Source: Deltaproteobacteria bacterium (GTDB lineage: Bacteria > Myxococcota_A > UBA796 > CAJQPC01). From it: DNA of 64,000 nt. Location of the stretch: the NCBI GenBank assembly GCA_016717595.1, contig JADKFE010000045.1, forward strand, positions 8,501-72,500. The letters are read 5' to 3'. Under the pieces are notes generated by a model. That model saw nothing but the letters and a program-made list of their open reading frames with translations. It was not told where the DNA came from and did no database searches. Below, in pieces: positions 26,927 to 35,590 of the stretch (within the stretch, counting starts at the first letter, position 1; each line of letters begins with the position of its first letter). The position numbers were made by a program, and so were the translations under genes.

Positions 26927-27843
26927 GCCTCTCCCCGCCGCTCACCGCCCATGAGCGCCTGATTCGTGAGCGCCTGGAGCGCCTCTACGCGGAGACCAAC
27001 TTCAGCGCCCGCCTCCGCGCGGACCCGATCCGTTTCCCCCGCCGCTACACCGACGAGGAGGACGTCGCCCTCGCCGCGCTCCTCTCCGCGAGCTTCGCCT
27101 ATGGCCGGGTTGACCTGTTCCCGCCGGTCTTAGAGCGCCTCTTTGGTGTGCTGGACGAGGCCGGTGGGCCCATCCAGTTCGTCCGTCGTTTTGAGGCCGA
27201 GCGAGACGGTCCGCGACTAGACTGGCTTGTCTACCGGTGGAGCCGCGGCATCGACCTCACCCTGCTGTTCTTGGGGTTGCGGCGCCTGTTTGAGCAGGGG
27301 GTGACCCTTCGTCGCCTGTTCACGCGAGGGCTTCGCCCCGAGCACACCAGCGCCAGGGAGGCCCTGGACGCCGCCGTCGAGGACCTACGCGACGCCGTGC
27401 TCAGCGAGGCGTGGCGGGCGAAGGTGGACGCGCCGAGCTTTGAGGCCCTGCCTCGGGGGCTCCGTTTTATCCTGGTGCGCCCCGCGGACGGCTCGGCGAA
27501 CAAACGCTGGAACATGTTTCTGCGGTGGATGGCGCGCTCCGGCCGTGAAGGCGTAGACCTCGGCCTCTGGACGGAGCTGCCGCCGAGCAAGCTGCTCATG
27601 CCGCTGGACACCCACGTCTTACGCATCAGCAAGTTTTTGGGCCTCATCCCCAAAGAGCAGGGCACCTGGCGTGTGGCCGAGGCGCTCACCGCGCGTCTGC
27701 GCCGCCTGGATCCCGACGACCCAACACGCTACGACTTCGCCTTGGCCCATCTCGGCATCTCCGGTCTCTGCCGGGGGTTTCGTGACGCCGAGGCCTGCCC
27801 CCGCTGCCCGCTCTTGCCCGTCTGTGACGCGCCCTCCCCCTGA
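26923..27843 (+). CDS. TIGR02757 / DUF2400 family protein
   Basis: About 305 residues matching a conserved bacterial family of unknown function. Visible features are LLSASFAYGRVDLF, the DTHVLRISKFLGL block, DDPTRYDFALAHLGISGLC and a Cys-rich end ACPRCPLLPVC, which together resemble a HhH-GPD-type DNA glycosylase fold with a possible Fe-S or zinc site. The frame is open from the end of the previous gene. No ATG, GTG or TTG lies at the right place: the best start is CTG at 26923, overlapping the previous TGA, or ATT at 26962. The 5' end is therefore provisional. A DNA-repair role is inference. Confidence 0.75.
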   Translation: MSLSPPLTAHERLIRERLERLYAETNFSARLRADPIRFPRRYTDEEDVALAALLSASFAYGRVDLFPPVLERLFGVLDEAGGPIQFVRRFEAERDGPRLDWLVYRWSRGIDLTLLFLGLRRLFEQGVTLRRLFTRGLRPEHTSAREALDAAVEDLRDAVLSEAWRAKVDAPSFEALPRGLRFILVRPADGSANKRWNMFLRWMARSGREGVDLGLWTELPPSKLLMPLDTHVLRISKFLGLIPKEQGTWRVAEALTARLRRLDPDDPTRYDFALAHLGISGLCRGFRDAEACPRCPLLPVCDAPSP

Positions 27844-27855
27844 CCCGAGCGCCGT

Positions 27856-28542
27856 ATGGTCTCGCCCCGCTCTTTGTTCAGCCGACTGCGCGCCCGCCTT
27901 CAGCCCAAGGTCGGCGAGCGGCGTCTGCCCCAGCATGAGGACGCCTTAGAGGACTGGGCGGCCCAAGGCGAAGGCACCTTTCAGTTCATCTCCGCCGCCG
28001 TGGTGGGCGCTTGGGAGGTCGGCCTCGCTGAGCTCGCCCGGGAGGCTCGGTCGGTGAAGCCCCAGGCCGAGGCCGCGGCCTTCGTGGAGCGCTGCTCGGA
28101 CGCCTTGGTGCCTACCCTCACGCCGGTTCAGGGCGCGGGAAAACGTCTTGAGAAGGCGATGGCGTCGGGGCTCACCTCCCAGACCGGGCGCCTGCTCGAC
28201 GTCGTGGCGCCGGCCGTGGCGACGCTGTTGGGCTTGGGCGCCGAGGTCGAGGCGGGCTGGCGCGCCACGGCGGACTACATCGCGCCGCTGTTTCCCAACA
28301 CCCCCGAGGCCCAGGCCGCGCTCCGTCGGTTGCGGGAGGAGGGCGCCCACAACCTCGCCCGGGCCTTTGATGAGCCGGCGGCGCAGCTCAAGGCCCGATA
28401 TGGCGCCTTGGCCGAGGCGAACGACCTCTCCCGGGCCCTCGGAGACCCGCTGGAGGCCTACCGGGTGAGCGTCACCTTGGCCTTAGAGCTGACGCTCAGC
28501 GCCCAACGTGAGGCGCTGAGCGTCGCGCTCCGCGGGCGCTGA
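27856..28542 (+). CDS. Unknown helical protein of 228 residues
   Basis: An all-helical, Ala/Leu/Glu-rich protein with a basic start (MVSPRSLFSRLRARLQPK) and no signal peptide. It has repeated amphipathic helices (VGAWEVGLAELAREARSV, PAVATLLGLGAEVEAGWRA). It follows the TIGR02757 gene after 12 bases, probably as an operon, and ends 11 bases before the convergent peroxidase gene. No family was recognised. It could be a membrane-associated or phasin-like protein, but this is guesswork. Confidence 0.45.
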   Translation: MVSPRSLFSRLRARLQPKVGERRLPQHEDALEDWAAQGEGTFQFISAAVVGAWEVGLAELAREARSVKPQAEAAAFVERCSDALVPTLTPVQGAGKRLEKAMASGLTSQTGRLLDVVAPAVATLLGLGAEVEAGWRATADYIAPLFPNTPEAQAALRRLREEGAHNLARAFDEPAAQLKARYGALAEANDLSRALGDPLEAYRVSVTLALELTLSAQREALSVALRGR

Positions 28543-28553
28543 GCGGCCCTCGT

Positions 28554-29810
28554 TCAAGACGGGCTGGGCGGGCTGGCCTCGGGGGACGGCGCGCTGAGGC
28601 TCTCCAAGAAGGCCCTGAGCGCGGCGATCTCCGAATCATTGAGCTTCAAGGGCTTCAACGTCAGCTCTCGGTGCCCCAGCGGAGGCTCGCCGGGCAAGGT
28701 CGAGTAGAAGTTGAGCACCTCGTCTAAGGTCTGAAAGCGGCCGTCGTGCATGTACGGCGCGGTCTGGGCGACGTGGCGTAGGCTCGGCGTCTTAAACGCC
28801 AAGATGAAGTCGGGGAACTCGGGGTTGAGGTAACGAAGCTCGGGGCAGTCCGTCGTGTCGCTGTAGGGCCCGGCGCAGTTGAACTCGGCGGTGAGCACTC
28901 GGCGGGCGCCGACGGCCCGGCCCATGTCGAGGCCCTCAGACGGCGTCGTGGGCAGGCCGAGGCTGTGGAAGGCGTCATCGGCGAGGTTGGGGCCGTTGTG
29001 GCACAACACGCAGCTCGCCTCACCCACAAAGAGCTTGAGGCCCGCCTCGGCCTGGGGGCTCAGGTGGCCGCCGCCGGTCGCATCTCCGGCGCGCACCGCG
29101 GCGACGTAGCGGTCAAAGTTGGACGGCTGGGGGGTGAGCGTGCGCTGAAACGCCTCCATCACCTTGCCGACGTTGGCGAAGACCTCGTTCACGGCGCGCT
29201 GATCGGCCTCGCTCATCGCCGTCCATTGCAGGTGGTCGGGGCCTTGGGGCTCGCCGGGGTTCGGGCGGCCAAACTCGGGGAATCGGGCGCGGTCGTCCAG
29301 GGGCGGCATGGGCCCAAAGAGGGCCTCATAGGGCGCTTTGTAGTGGTTGAAGACGTGGTGGGCGACACGCACCCGGTCGAGGTTGTGCTCCAGGGGGCTC
29401 TCGATGGGGCCGAGCGCCTGGGACCAGATGGTGTCGGCGCGGCCATCCCAGAACTGCCAAGACGAGTACATGCCGCCGAGCAGCGTCGGCGTGTTGCGTT
29501 TGCCGACGGCGACGCCCTTCGCCACACGCTCGCCGTCGGTGTAGTGCCGCGCGGGCTGGTGGCAGGTCGCGCAGGACACCGCGCCGTTGGACGAGAGCCG
29601 GACGTCAAAGAACAGGGCGAGGCCCAAGGCCGCGGCGTCGGCGTTGTCGGCGACGCGGTTTGAGGGCGACGGGGGCCGCTCGGGCAGGGGCGAGAGGCTC
29701 ATCACCTGGGCCAGCTCTCGCGCGGTCAGCGTCGTCTCCGCGGCGCTGGGACCACCTGAGGGGGCCGGGCCGCCGCAGGCCAAGAGGAGGCTCAGCAGGA
29801 TCGGGCTCAT
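28554..29810 (-). CDS. Lipoprotein di-haem cytochrome c peroxidase (MauG/CCP family)
   Basis: About 418 residues. The lipobox LLACGG follows MSPILLSLL (start at 29810, ATGA overlap with the YtkA gene; longer upstream frames are unsupported). The first haem motif is CATCHQPARHYTD and the second CVLCHNGPNLADDAF. Conserved MauG/CCP residues sit in GKRNTPTLLGGMYSSWQFWDGRADTIWSQALGPI (W, E) and in TPSLRHVAQTAPYMHDGRF. It reduces H2O2 with electrons from c-type cytochromes in the periplasm. Being the last gene of the oxidase cluster it may share its cytochrome c donor. Confidence 0.9.
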   Translation of the reverse strand: MSPILLSLLLACGGPAPSGGPSAAETTLTARELAQVMSLSPLPERPPSPSNRVADNADAAALGLALFFDVRLSSNGAVSCATCHQPARHYTDGERVAKGVAVGKRNTPTLLGGMYSSWQFWDGRADTIWSQALGPIESPLEHNLDRVRVAHHVFNHYKAPYEALFGPMPPLDDRARFPEFGRPNPGEPQGPDHLQWTAMSEADQRAVNEVFANVGKVMEAFQRTLTPQPSNFDRYVAAVRAGDATGGGHLSPQAEAGLKLFVGEASCVLCHNGPNLADDAFHSLGLPTTPSEGLDMGRAVGARRVLTAEFNCAGPYSDTTDCPELRYLNPEFPDFILAFKTPSLRHVAQTAPYMHDGRFQTLDEVLNFYSTLPGEPPLGHRELTLKPLKLNDSEIAALRAFLESLSAPSPEASPPSPS

Positions 29811-30259
29811 AAGAGCTCGTAGGGCAAGACGAGCCGGTCGGCGCCTTTGGGGCCGCTCACGTCGATGCTCACGCTCCACCGGCCCGGCATGTGGAACTTC
29901 ATGCCGGTCGTGCGGTACACGCCGCCGGGGTGGGTGCAGACCCCGGCGGCGTCACACGCTCCGGGGTCGTCGATGGGGTCTGTGGACATCCCGTGGCCGT
30001 GCTGGGGCATCTGGGCGTCTACGGAGACCGTGGCGTCGGAGATCGGCGCGCCGGTCTGGGGATCGGTGAGCGTGACCTTCACCTCAAACAGCTCGGAGAG
30101 GGGAGGCGGGTTGGGCACCAGCTCCAGGGCCACGACGTAGGCGCCGCGCTGGGTCTCACCGCCCAACGCCTTGGGGGCCTCGGGCGTCGTGGGCGCCTCG
30201 GCGGTGGTGGTCGACGGCGGCGCCTGGCCGCAGCCAAGCAGCAGAAGCAGCGAGAGCAT
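29807..30259 (-). CDS. YtkA-like lipoprotein of the oxidase cluster
   Basis: 150 residues with lipobox LLLLLGCGQ and a Thr/Pro/Ala-rich linker. A YtkA/FixH-like Ig domain follows: ELFEVKVTLTDPQTGAP, the Met/His region VDAQMPQHGHGM and MKFHMPGRWSVSIDV. Members of this family are found next to cytochrome oxidase and copper genes and are suspected to carry Cu to CuA/CuB; the MPxHGHGM motif is a plausible Cu site. It overlaps the downstream peroxidase by ATGA and follows ctaG in the operon. Confidence 0.75.
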   Translation of the reverse strand: MLSLLLLLGCGQAPPSTTTAEAPTTPEAPKALGGETQRGAYVVALELVPNPPPLSELFEVKVTLTDPQTGAPISDATVSVDAQMPQHGHGMSTDPIDDPGACDAAGVCTHPGGVYRTTGMKFHMPGRWSVSIDVSGPKGADRLVLPYELL

Positions 30260-30279
30260 GGCTCACCCTTTGGGCCGAA

Positions 30280-31215
30280 TCAGCCCAGTGGACGGGGAAC
30301 AGGGCGCGGACGGTTCGCGGGGGTCGAGCGTGAGCCCGCCTCCTCCCGGTACCAGCGCACGAAGATGACGCCGATGGAGCCCCAGACGATGAAGCCCGCG
30401 GGCACCCACATGATGATCCCGCCGATGCGCTGGTCGTAGAGGGGGTCAATCCCCCACATCCGCGGCACATGGGCGTACCAGGTGTAGAGCACGTCGTTCG
30501 CCATCGTGATGATCGCGCCGAGCGCCTTCATGGGGACGCCGAGCACGACGAGGTACACGATCTTGCCGAAGTGCTGCAAAGATTGCAGCTCTTTGGCGGT
30601 GCCGACGACAGGCCACCAGCAGATCACCGCCGTCACCATAAACATCAGGTGCTCGGCGATATGAACCGGATGGGACTCCATCGTGTGGTTGTAGAACGCC
30701 GGGATGTGCCACAGCCCGAGGATGCCGTTGTAGAGCAAGAACGCGGGCACGGGCAAGGTCACGAGCTTGGCGAAGCTCAACAGGTTCGGGCTGCGGTTGA
30801 ACAGCGCGGTGAAGAACCAGTCCGGCCAGGCGCGGATGAACAGCATCGGCATCACGAGGGTCAGCAGGAGGTGCTGAACCATGTGCACCGAGAACAGGTA
30901 GTTGTCGGCGACGTGGTGCAGCGGGCCGTTCAGGCACACCACGATCACCAACATCGCCGCGACCATCCGCCACTTCTGGCCTGAGGTGGCCTCTTGGGTG
31001 AGGCCCCAGCGCTCACGCAGGGGGCCCATGGCGTAGAAGTAGAAGGCCGCCATCGCGGCGGTGCCCGCGATGGTGCTCGGATGCAGCCCCCAGTCGATCC
31101 AGGCGCCTGGGGGCGCGTCGGGGAGCTGGGAGTAGTCGCTCACCTCTAAGATGGGGGCGATGCCCGGATGGGCTTGGGCATCGCCGAGAAAGAGGCGCCA
31201 GAGACCCAGCATCAT
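30280..31215 (-). CDS. ctaG: Cytochrome c oxidase assembly factor CtaG (caa3 type)
   Basis: 311 residues with about seven membrane helices. The conserved histidines match the CtaG_caa3 family: LNGPLHHVADNYLFSVHMVQHLLL, GLWHIPAFYNHTMESHPVHIAEH and DVLYTWYAHVPR. CtaG is thought to help insert copper (CuB) into subunit I. It lies between the COX4-cytochrome c fusion and the YtkA lipoprotein gene. A Pro/Arg-rich tail (RSTPANRPRPVPRPLG) is an unremarkable cytoplasmic end. Confidence 0.9.
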   Translation of the reverse strand: MMLGLWRLFLGDAQAHPGIAPILEVSDYSQLPDAPPGAWIDWGLHPSTIAGTAAMAAFYFYAMGPLRERWGLTQEATSGQKWRMVAAMLVIVVCLNGPLHHVADNYLFSVHMVQHLLLTLVMPMLFIRAWPDWFFTALFNRSPNLLSFAKLVTLPVPAFLLYNGILGLWHIPAFYNHTMESHPVHIAEHLMFMVTAVICWWPVVGTAKELQSLQHFGKIVYLVVLGVPMKALGAIITMANDVLYTWYAHVPRMWGIDPLYDQRIGGIIMWVPAGFIVWGSIGVIFVRWYREEAGSRSTPANRPRPVPRPLG

Positions 31216-31225
31216 CTCCTCCGAG

Positions 31226-31927
31226 TCACTTCCCCCCGCCGAGGGAGTGAACGTACAGCGCGACGGCCTTGATCTTCTCGTCGCCCAAGATCGGGGTCCA
31301 GGAGATCATCGCCGTCCCGGTGACGCCTTTGTTGAGGGTGGTCTCGATGTCTGCCAAGGTGCCGCTGCCGTTCTTCCACTCAGCGTCGGTGAGGTTGGGG
31401 CCCACGCCACCTTTGGCCTCGGGGCCGTGGCAAGCGACGCAGTTGGTCTTGAAGACCTCCGCGCCGTCGATGGCCGGGGCCGCCGCGACCTGCTCAGCGC
31501 CGCCCGCCGCGGGGTCACCGCCAGCCTCACCCTCAGGCGTCTCGACCTTGGGCGGGGGAGCGGCGACATACCCGAGCACGGGGCCCTTGTAGGCCATCTG
31601 CTCGGCGCGGGTGAACGAGCCGAAGAGCAGCATCATCACCGTGACCATCAACCCCGCCAAGAGCAGGCTGGGCACGAAGATCTTCTTGTAGATGGGCTCA
31701 TCAGGGCCCAGGTGCATGAAGATGAACACGACCAGGGCGAACTTGACGACCGAGAGCACCAGGAGCGGCACGGGGCCGAGGTTGTACCACTGGAAGAGCG
31801 GCCCAATCTCGATGACCGTGAGCACCGTGAGCACCGCGGCGACGCCGAGGTACGTCGAGATGCTCGTGGGTTTGTGCTCGTGCTCGTCGTGCCCACCGGC
31901 GTGGGCGTGGGAGTCGTGGCCGCTCAT
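31226..31927 (-). CDS. Cytochrome c oxidase subunit IV fused to a cytochrome c domain
   Basis: 233 residues starting at the ATG at 31927, which overlaps the ctaE stop. The His-rich head (MSGHDSHAHAGGHDEHEHKPTS) leads into a COX4_pro-type region with three helices: TYLGVAAVLTVLTVIEI, VPLLVLSVVKFALVVFIFMHL and IFVPSLLLAGLMVTVMMLLF. A Pro/Ala/Glu-rich linker then joins a c-type cytochrome with haem motif CVACHGPEAKGG and a downstream Met ligand candidate in TAMISWTPIL. The fusion gives the oxidase a second cytochrome c besides that on CtaC. Function: electron entry or storage at the periplasmic side. Confidence 0.85.
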   Translation of the reverse strand: MSGHDSHAHAGGHDEHEHKPTSISTYLGVAAVLTVLTVIEIGPLFQWYNLGPVPLLVLSVVKFALVVFIFMHLGPDEPIYKKIFVPSLLLAGLMVTVMMLLFGSFTRAEQMAYKGPVLGYVAAPPPKVETPEGEAGGDPAAGGAEQVAAAPAIDGAEVFKTNCVACHGPEAKGGVGPNLTDAEWKNGSGTLADIETTLNKGVTGTAMISWTPILGDEKIKAVALYVHSLGGGK

Positions 31928-32544
31928 ACGGTGTACTCCATCAGGTAGACGAGGGTGAAGATGACGATCCAGACGATGTCGACGAAGTGCCAGTACAACC
32001 CGGCGACCTCGACGTTCAGGTGCGTCACCATGCCCCGGTGTTTGGTGAAGGTGGTGGCCAAGACCAGGAGCAGCCACACGACGCCGAGGGTGACGTGGGT
32101 GCCGTGGAAGCCGGTCAGCACGTAGAAGGTCGAGCCAAACAGGTTCCCCTGGAGCTTGAGGCCCTCCAGGTAGAAGTGTGTGAACTCATAGCCCTGGAAG
32201 CCGACGAAGATCGCGCCCAGAAGCGCGGTCAGGCCCAGCCAAAGCCGGGTCTGGAACATGTTCCCCCGCTGGATGGCGGCCACGGCGAGCACCATGGTCA
32301 CCGAGCTCATCAGCAGGTCGAAGGTGGAGATGGTGGTCACCTCCACCGAGAACAGATCCAGGGGGTAAGGGCCGTTGCCGAAGAGCTGGTCCTTGCCACG
32401 GTAAGACAGGTAGGTCGCGATGAGCGAGCCGAAGAGCATACAGTCCGAGGCGAGGAACAACCAGAAGGCCAGCTTGAGGTTGGGCACCCCAAAGCTCGGC
32501 GGCGGATGCTCATGGACCGAGACGGCGGAATGATCGGAGGACAC
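31924..32544 (-). CDS. ctaE: Cytochrome c oxidase subunit III
   Basis: 206 residues, five helices, with LKLAFWLFLASDCMLFGSLIATYLSYRG and the conserved GFHGTHVTLGVVWLL and LYWHFVDIVWIVIF blocks typical of subunit III. The short five-helix form is characteristic of caa3/quinol-type oxidases. It sits between ctaD and the COX4 fusion in one minus-strand operon; its TGA overlaps the next ATG. Confidence 0.93.
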   Translation of the reverse strand: MSSDHSAVSVHEHPPPSFGVPNLKLAFWLFLASDCMLFGSLIATYLSYRGKDQLFGNGPYPLDLFSVEVTTISTFDLLMSSVTMVLAVAAIQRGNMFQTRLWLGLTALLGAIFVGFQGYEFTHFYLEGLKLQGNLFGSTFYVLTGFHGTHVTLGVVWLLLVLATTFTKHRGMVTHLNVEVAGLYWHFVDIVWIVIFTLVYLMEYTV

Positions 32545-32590
32545 GGTGGAGACCTCGACGAAAAGTTGAGAAGGGGAGGGGAGTCGAGCC

Positions 32591-34429
32591 CTATTCGGGC
32601 TCGAAGGTCCAGGCCACAGTGCCCACGATGACGGTGAGCGCGCCGACCACAGAGACCACCGGGTGAATCATCAGACCGGCGAAGAAGGTGATGACGCCGA
32701 AGGACACCACCATCGGCCAGTACGAGGCCGGGGGCATGTGGATGTGAATCTCGGCGGGGAGCTGCTCCTCCTCGGCCACTTCAGTCGTGTCATCGTGACC
32801 GTGCGTCGAGCCGTACTTCTGGTCCCAGAACGGGCGCTCTGAAGTGACCTTGGGCATGAGGTCGAAGTTGTGCACCGGCGGCGGCGAGGTGAGCGTCCAC
32901 TCCAAGGTCGCGCCGTCCCAGGGGTCGTTCCCGGCCTGCTCACCGTTCGCCAAGCTCTTGAGGAGGTTGATGAAGAAGATGAGGGCGGAGAGCGCCAGGG
33001 TGAACGCGCCGACGGTGGCGCAGAGGTTCCAGATGTCCCAGCCGAAGCCACCCTCGTAGGTGTAGACGCGGCGGGGCATGCCCTGCATCCCCAAGAAGTG
33101 CATGGGGAAGAAGGTGACGTTGAGGCCGACGAGGCTGGACCAGAAGTGGACCTTGCCCCAGCTCTCGTCCATCAGCTTGCCGGTGATCTTGGGGAACCAG
33201 TAGTAGATGCCCGAGAACAAGCCGAGGATGGCGCCGCCGTAGAGCACGTAGTGGAAGTGCGCGACGACGAAGTACGAGTCTTGGTGGTGCAGGTCGATCG
33301 GGGGCGAGGCGTGCATGACGCCGGAGAGCCCGCCGATGGTGAACATGCTGATGAAGCCCAGCGCGAAGAGCATCGCGGTGGTGAAGCGGATGGAGCCGCC
33401 CCAGATCGTCGCCAGCCAGTTGAAGATCTTCACGCCCGTGGGGATGGCGATGAGCATCGTGGCCAAGGAGAAGGCCGTGTCCGCCACGGGGCCGAGGCCC
33501 GTGGTGAACATGTGGTGCGACCACACGCCGAAGCCGACGAAGCCGATGAGGATGCCCGAGAAGATGACGAAGGGCGCGCCGAACAGGGGCTTGCGGGCGA
33601 ACACCGGCAGGACTTCAGAGACGATGCCCATGGCCGGCAGGATGAGGATGTAGACCTCGGGGTGCCCGAACAGCCAGAACAGGTGCTGCCACAGGAGCGG
33701 GTCGCCGCCGGCCTCGGGGACGTAGAAGTTCGTCCCGAACATGCGGTCGAAGGTGAGCAGGATGAGCGCCACGGTGATCATCGGGAACGACAGGATCACC
33801 AGGAACTGCACCACCAAGGTCATCCACACGAACACCGGCATACGCATGAGCGACATGCCCGGCGCGCGCATGTTGAGGATCGTGGCGATGAAGTTGAACC
33901 CGGCGGCGAGGGACGCCACGCCGAGGGTCTGCAGGCCCAAGGCCCAGAAGTCTACGCCGGGGCCCGGCGAGTACTGAATCGAGGTGAGGTTCGCGTAGCC
34001 GAACCAGCCCGCGGCGGGGGCCTCGCCGAAGAAGAACGACGAGTTGATGAACAGACCGCCGAAGAGGAAGGTCCAGAACGAGAACGCGTTCAGCCGCGGG
34101 AAGGCCACGTCGCGGGCGCCGATCATGAGCGGCACCATGTAGTTGAAGAACGCGGCCGAGAGCGGCATGACCATGAGGAAGATCATGGTCGTCGCGTGCA
34201 TCGTGACGAGGCTGTTGTAGAAGTGCGCCCCGACGATGGACTGGTTGGGCATCGCGAGCTGGGTGCGGATCGCGAGGGCCTCAACGCCGCCGAGGATAAA
34301 GAAGGAGAGCGCGGACACCCCGTACATCACGCCAATGCGCTTGTGGTCTACGGTGGTGATCCAGCTCCAGATGCCGGAGAGCTTCTCTTCCGAGCAATGC
34401 TCGGGGAGTACGATCGCTGGACTGGCCAT
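32591..34429 (-). CDS. ctaD: Cytochrome c oxidase subunit I
   Basis: 612 residues, the haem-copper catalytic subunit, 12 helices. GVMHASPPIDLHHQDSYFVVAHFHYVLYG carries haem-a and a3 ligands, WLFGHPEVYILILPAMGI the CuB His and cross-linked Tyr region, and SHHMFTTGLG the other CuB histidines. The first haem-a ligand lies in LVTMHATTMIFLMVMP. It reduces O2 to water and pumps protons. The ATG at 34429 is preceded by GGAGG. The sequence is full length with a short acidic C-terminal region. Confidence 0.96.
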   Translation of the reverse strand: MASPAIVLPEHCSEEKLSGIWSWITTVDHKRIGVMYGVSALSFFILGGVEALAIRTQLAMPNQSIVGAHFYNSLVTMHATTMIFLMVMPLSAAFFNYMVPLMIGARDVAFPRLNAFSFWTFLFGGLFINSSFFFGEAPAAGWFGYANLTSIQYSPGPGVDFWALGLQTLGVASLAAGFNFIATILNMRAPGMSLMRMPVFVWMTLVVQFLVILSFPMITVALILLTFDRMFGTNFYVPEAGGDPLLWQHLFWLFGHPEVYILILPAMGIVSEVLPVFARKPLFGAPFVIFSGILIGFVGFGVWSHHMFTTGLGPVADTAFSLATMLIAIPTGVKIFNWLATIWGGSIRFTTAMLFALGFISMFTIGGLSGVMHASPPIDLHHQDSYFVVAHFHYVLYGGAILGLFSGIYYWFPKITGKLMDESWGKVHFWSSLVGLNVTFFPMHFLGMQGMPRRVYTYEGGFGWDIWNLCATVGAFTLALSALIFFINLLKSLANGEQAGNDPWDGATLEWTLTSPPPVHNFDLMPKVTSERPFWDQKYGSTHGHDDTTEVAEEEQLPAEIHIHMPPASYWPMVVSFGVITFFAGLMIHPVVSVVGALTVIVGTVAWTFEPE

Positions 34430-34456
34430 GTGGCCTCCGAAGGGGAAGGGGTGTCG

Positions 34457-35515
34457 TTACTTGAGCGAGCTGAGGTACGCGACGAGCGCGTCGACCTGCT
34501 GATCGTTCAGGTTAAGGTTGGGCATCGTCGCGCCGGGCTTGACGGCCTGGGGGTTGCGAAGCCACGCGGCGAGGTTCTCGGCGTTGTTCTCGAAGCGGTC
34601 CGCGGCGAGGCGCGGGCGGCTCCCGAAGTGCGAGAGGTTCGGCGCGAGGAAGGCCTGGGCGTTCGACGGGTCCGTCGAGTGGCAAGCGATGCAGCCCGCG
34701 GCGAGGAAGGTCTCCGCGCCCTTGGCGGCCAGGGGCTCCGTCGGGGTGGCGGCGGCCTGCTTCTGCGCGGCCACCCACTTGTCGAAGCTCTCGGGGGTGT
34801 GCACGATGGCCTCCATACGCATCAGCGCGTGGGAGTCACCGCAGAGCTCGGCGCACTGGCCCTCCAAGCGGATCGAGTCTTGGCCTTCGGGGGGCATGTC
34901 GGCGGTCAACCAGATGTGGTTGATGCGGCCGGGCATGAGGTCACGTTTGCCGCCGAGGCGGGGGATCCAGAACGCGTGAATCACGTCGCCGGAGTGCAGG
35001 GCCAGGTGAACCGGGCGACCGGCGGGCAGGTGGACCTCGTTCGCGGTGACCAGCCCCAGCTCGGGGTACTCAAAGGCGAACCACCACTGCTTGCCGACGA
35101 CCTTGATCTCAAAGACCTCACCCTCGGGGGCCGTCTGGGCCGCCCAGATGCGGGTGACCGTGGGGAACGAGATGGCGACGAGGATGATGACCGGCAGAAG
35201 CGTCCAGCCAAGCTCCATGTTGATGTTGCCGTGCACCTGCTCGGGCATCGGCTCGCCGGGCTTCTCACGGAACTTGAAGACGGCGACGGTGAGGAGCGCC
35301 TGCACCAGCACGAAGATGCCGACGGTGATCCAGATGACCGGCCAGTAGATCTCGTCCGTTGAGAGGGCGAGGTCAGACAGCGGCATCATCGTGGACTGCG
35401 GATCGTCCTTGAAGGTCAGCGGCTCCCAGCGGGTGTAGCAGCCGCCCAACCCGAGGAGCGTCAGCGTAGACACGCTGGTGAGCATGGAGCGAATGGAGGG
35501 GATCCGGATGTGCAT
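34457..35515 (-). CDS. ctaC: Cytochrome c oxidase subunit II with a C-terminal cytochrome c (caa3 type)
   Basis: About 352 residues from the ATG at 35515; the frame extends upstream but only across the leader. The N-terminus has a lipobox-like LLGLGGCYTRW and two helices. The CuA domain has WFAFEYPELG and EGQCAELCGDSHALM (C-x3-C-x3-H-x2-M), with IHAFWIPRLGGKRDL. A cytochrome c domain at the end has CIACHSTDPS and a Met ligand candidate in GATMPNLNLN. It takes electrons from soluble carriers or the complex III side. It is the first gene of a likely transcript ctaC-D-E-F/c-G-ytkA-CCP. Confidence 0.95.
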   Translation of the reverse strand: MHIRIPSIRSMLTSVSTLTLLGLGGCYTRWEPLTFKDDPQSTMMPLSDLALSTDEIYWPVIWITVGIFVLVQALLTVAVFKFREKPGEPMPEQVHGNINMELGWTLLPVIILVAISFPTVTRIWAAQTAPEGEVFEIKVVGKQWWFAFEYPELGLVTANEVHLPAGRPVHLALHSGDVIHAFWIPRLGGKRDLMPGRINHIWLTADMPPEGQDSIRLEGQCAELCGDSHALMRMEAIVHTPESFDKWVAAQKQAAATPTEPLAAKGAETFLAAGCIACHSTDPSNAQAFLAPNLSHFGSRPRLAADRFENNAENLAAWLRNPQAVKPGATMPNLNLNDQQVDALVAYLSSLK

Positions 35516-35560
35516 GGGTTTGGTCCGGTAGGGTGGAGAGAGCTTCCCGTGACGCCCGCG

Positions 35561-35590
35561 TATAGCACACGGCGCGCGCTTTGGCGTCAA
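35561..35590 (-). promoter_or_regulatory. Possible sigma70-type promoter for ctaC
   Basis: On the minus strand TTGACG (35590-35585), a 17-base spacer and TGCTAT (35567-35562), 46 bases upstream of the ctaC ATG; the overlapping TATA at 35561-35564 gives an alternative -10. The -35 lies over the ctaB stop codon, so it would allow expression of the structural subunits apart from the haem-synthesis genes. The match is moderate. Confidence 0.4.

Noticed and set aside
32870..35362. 830-codon plus-strand open frame opposite ctaC and ctaD
   Set aside because: It is the complement of two well-conserved oxidase genes; composition is dominated by His, Glu, Gly, Asp and Val, typical of antisense to GC-rich coding DNA.
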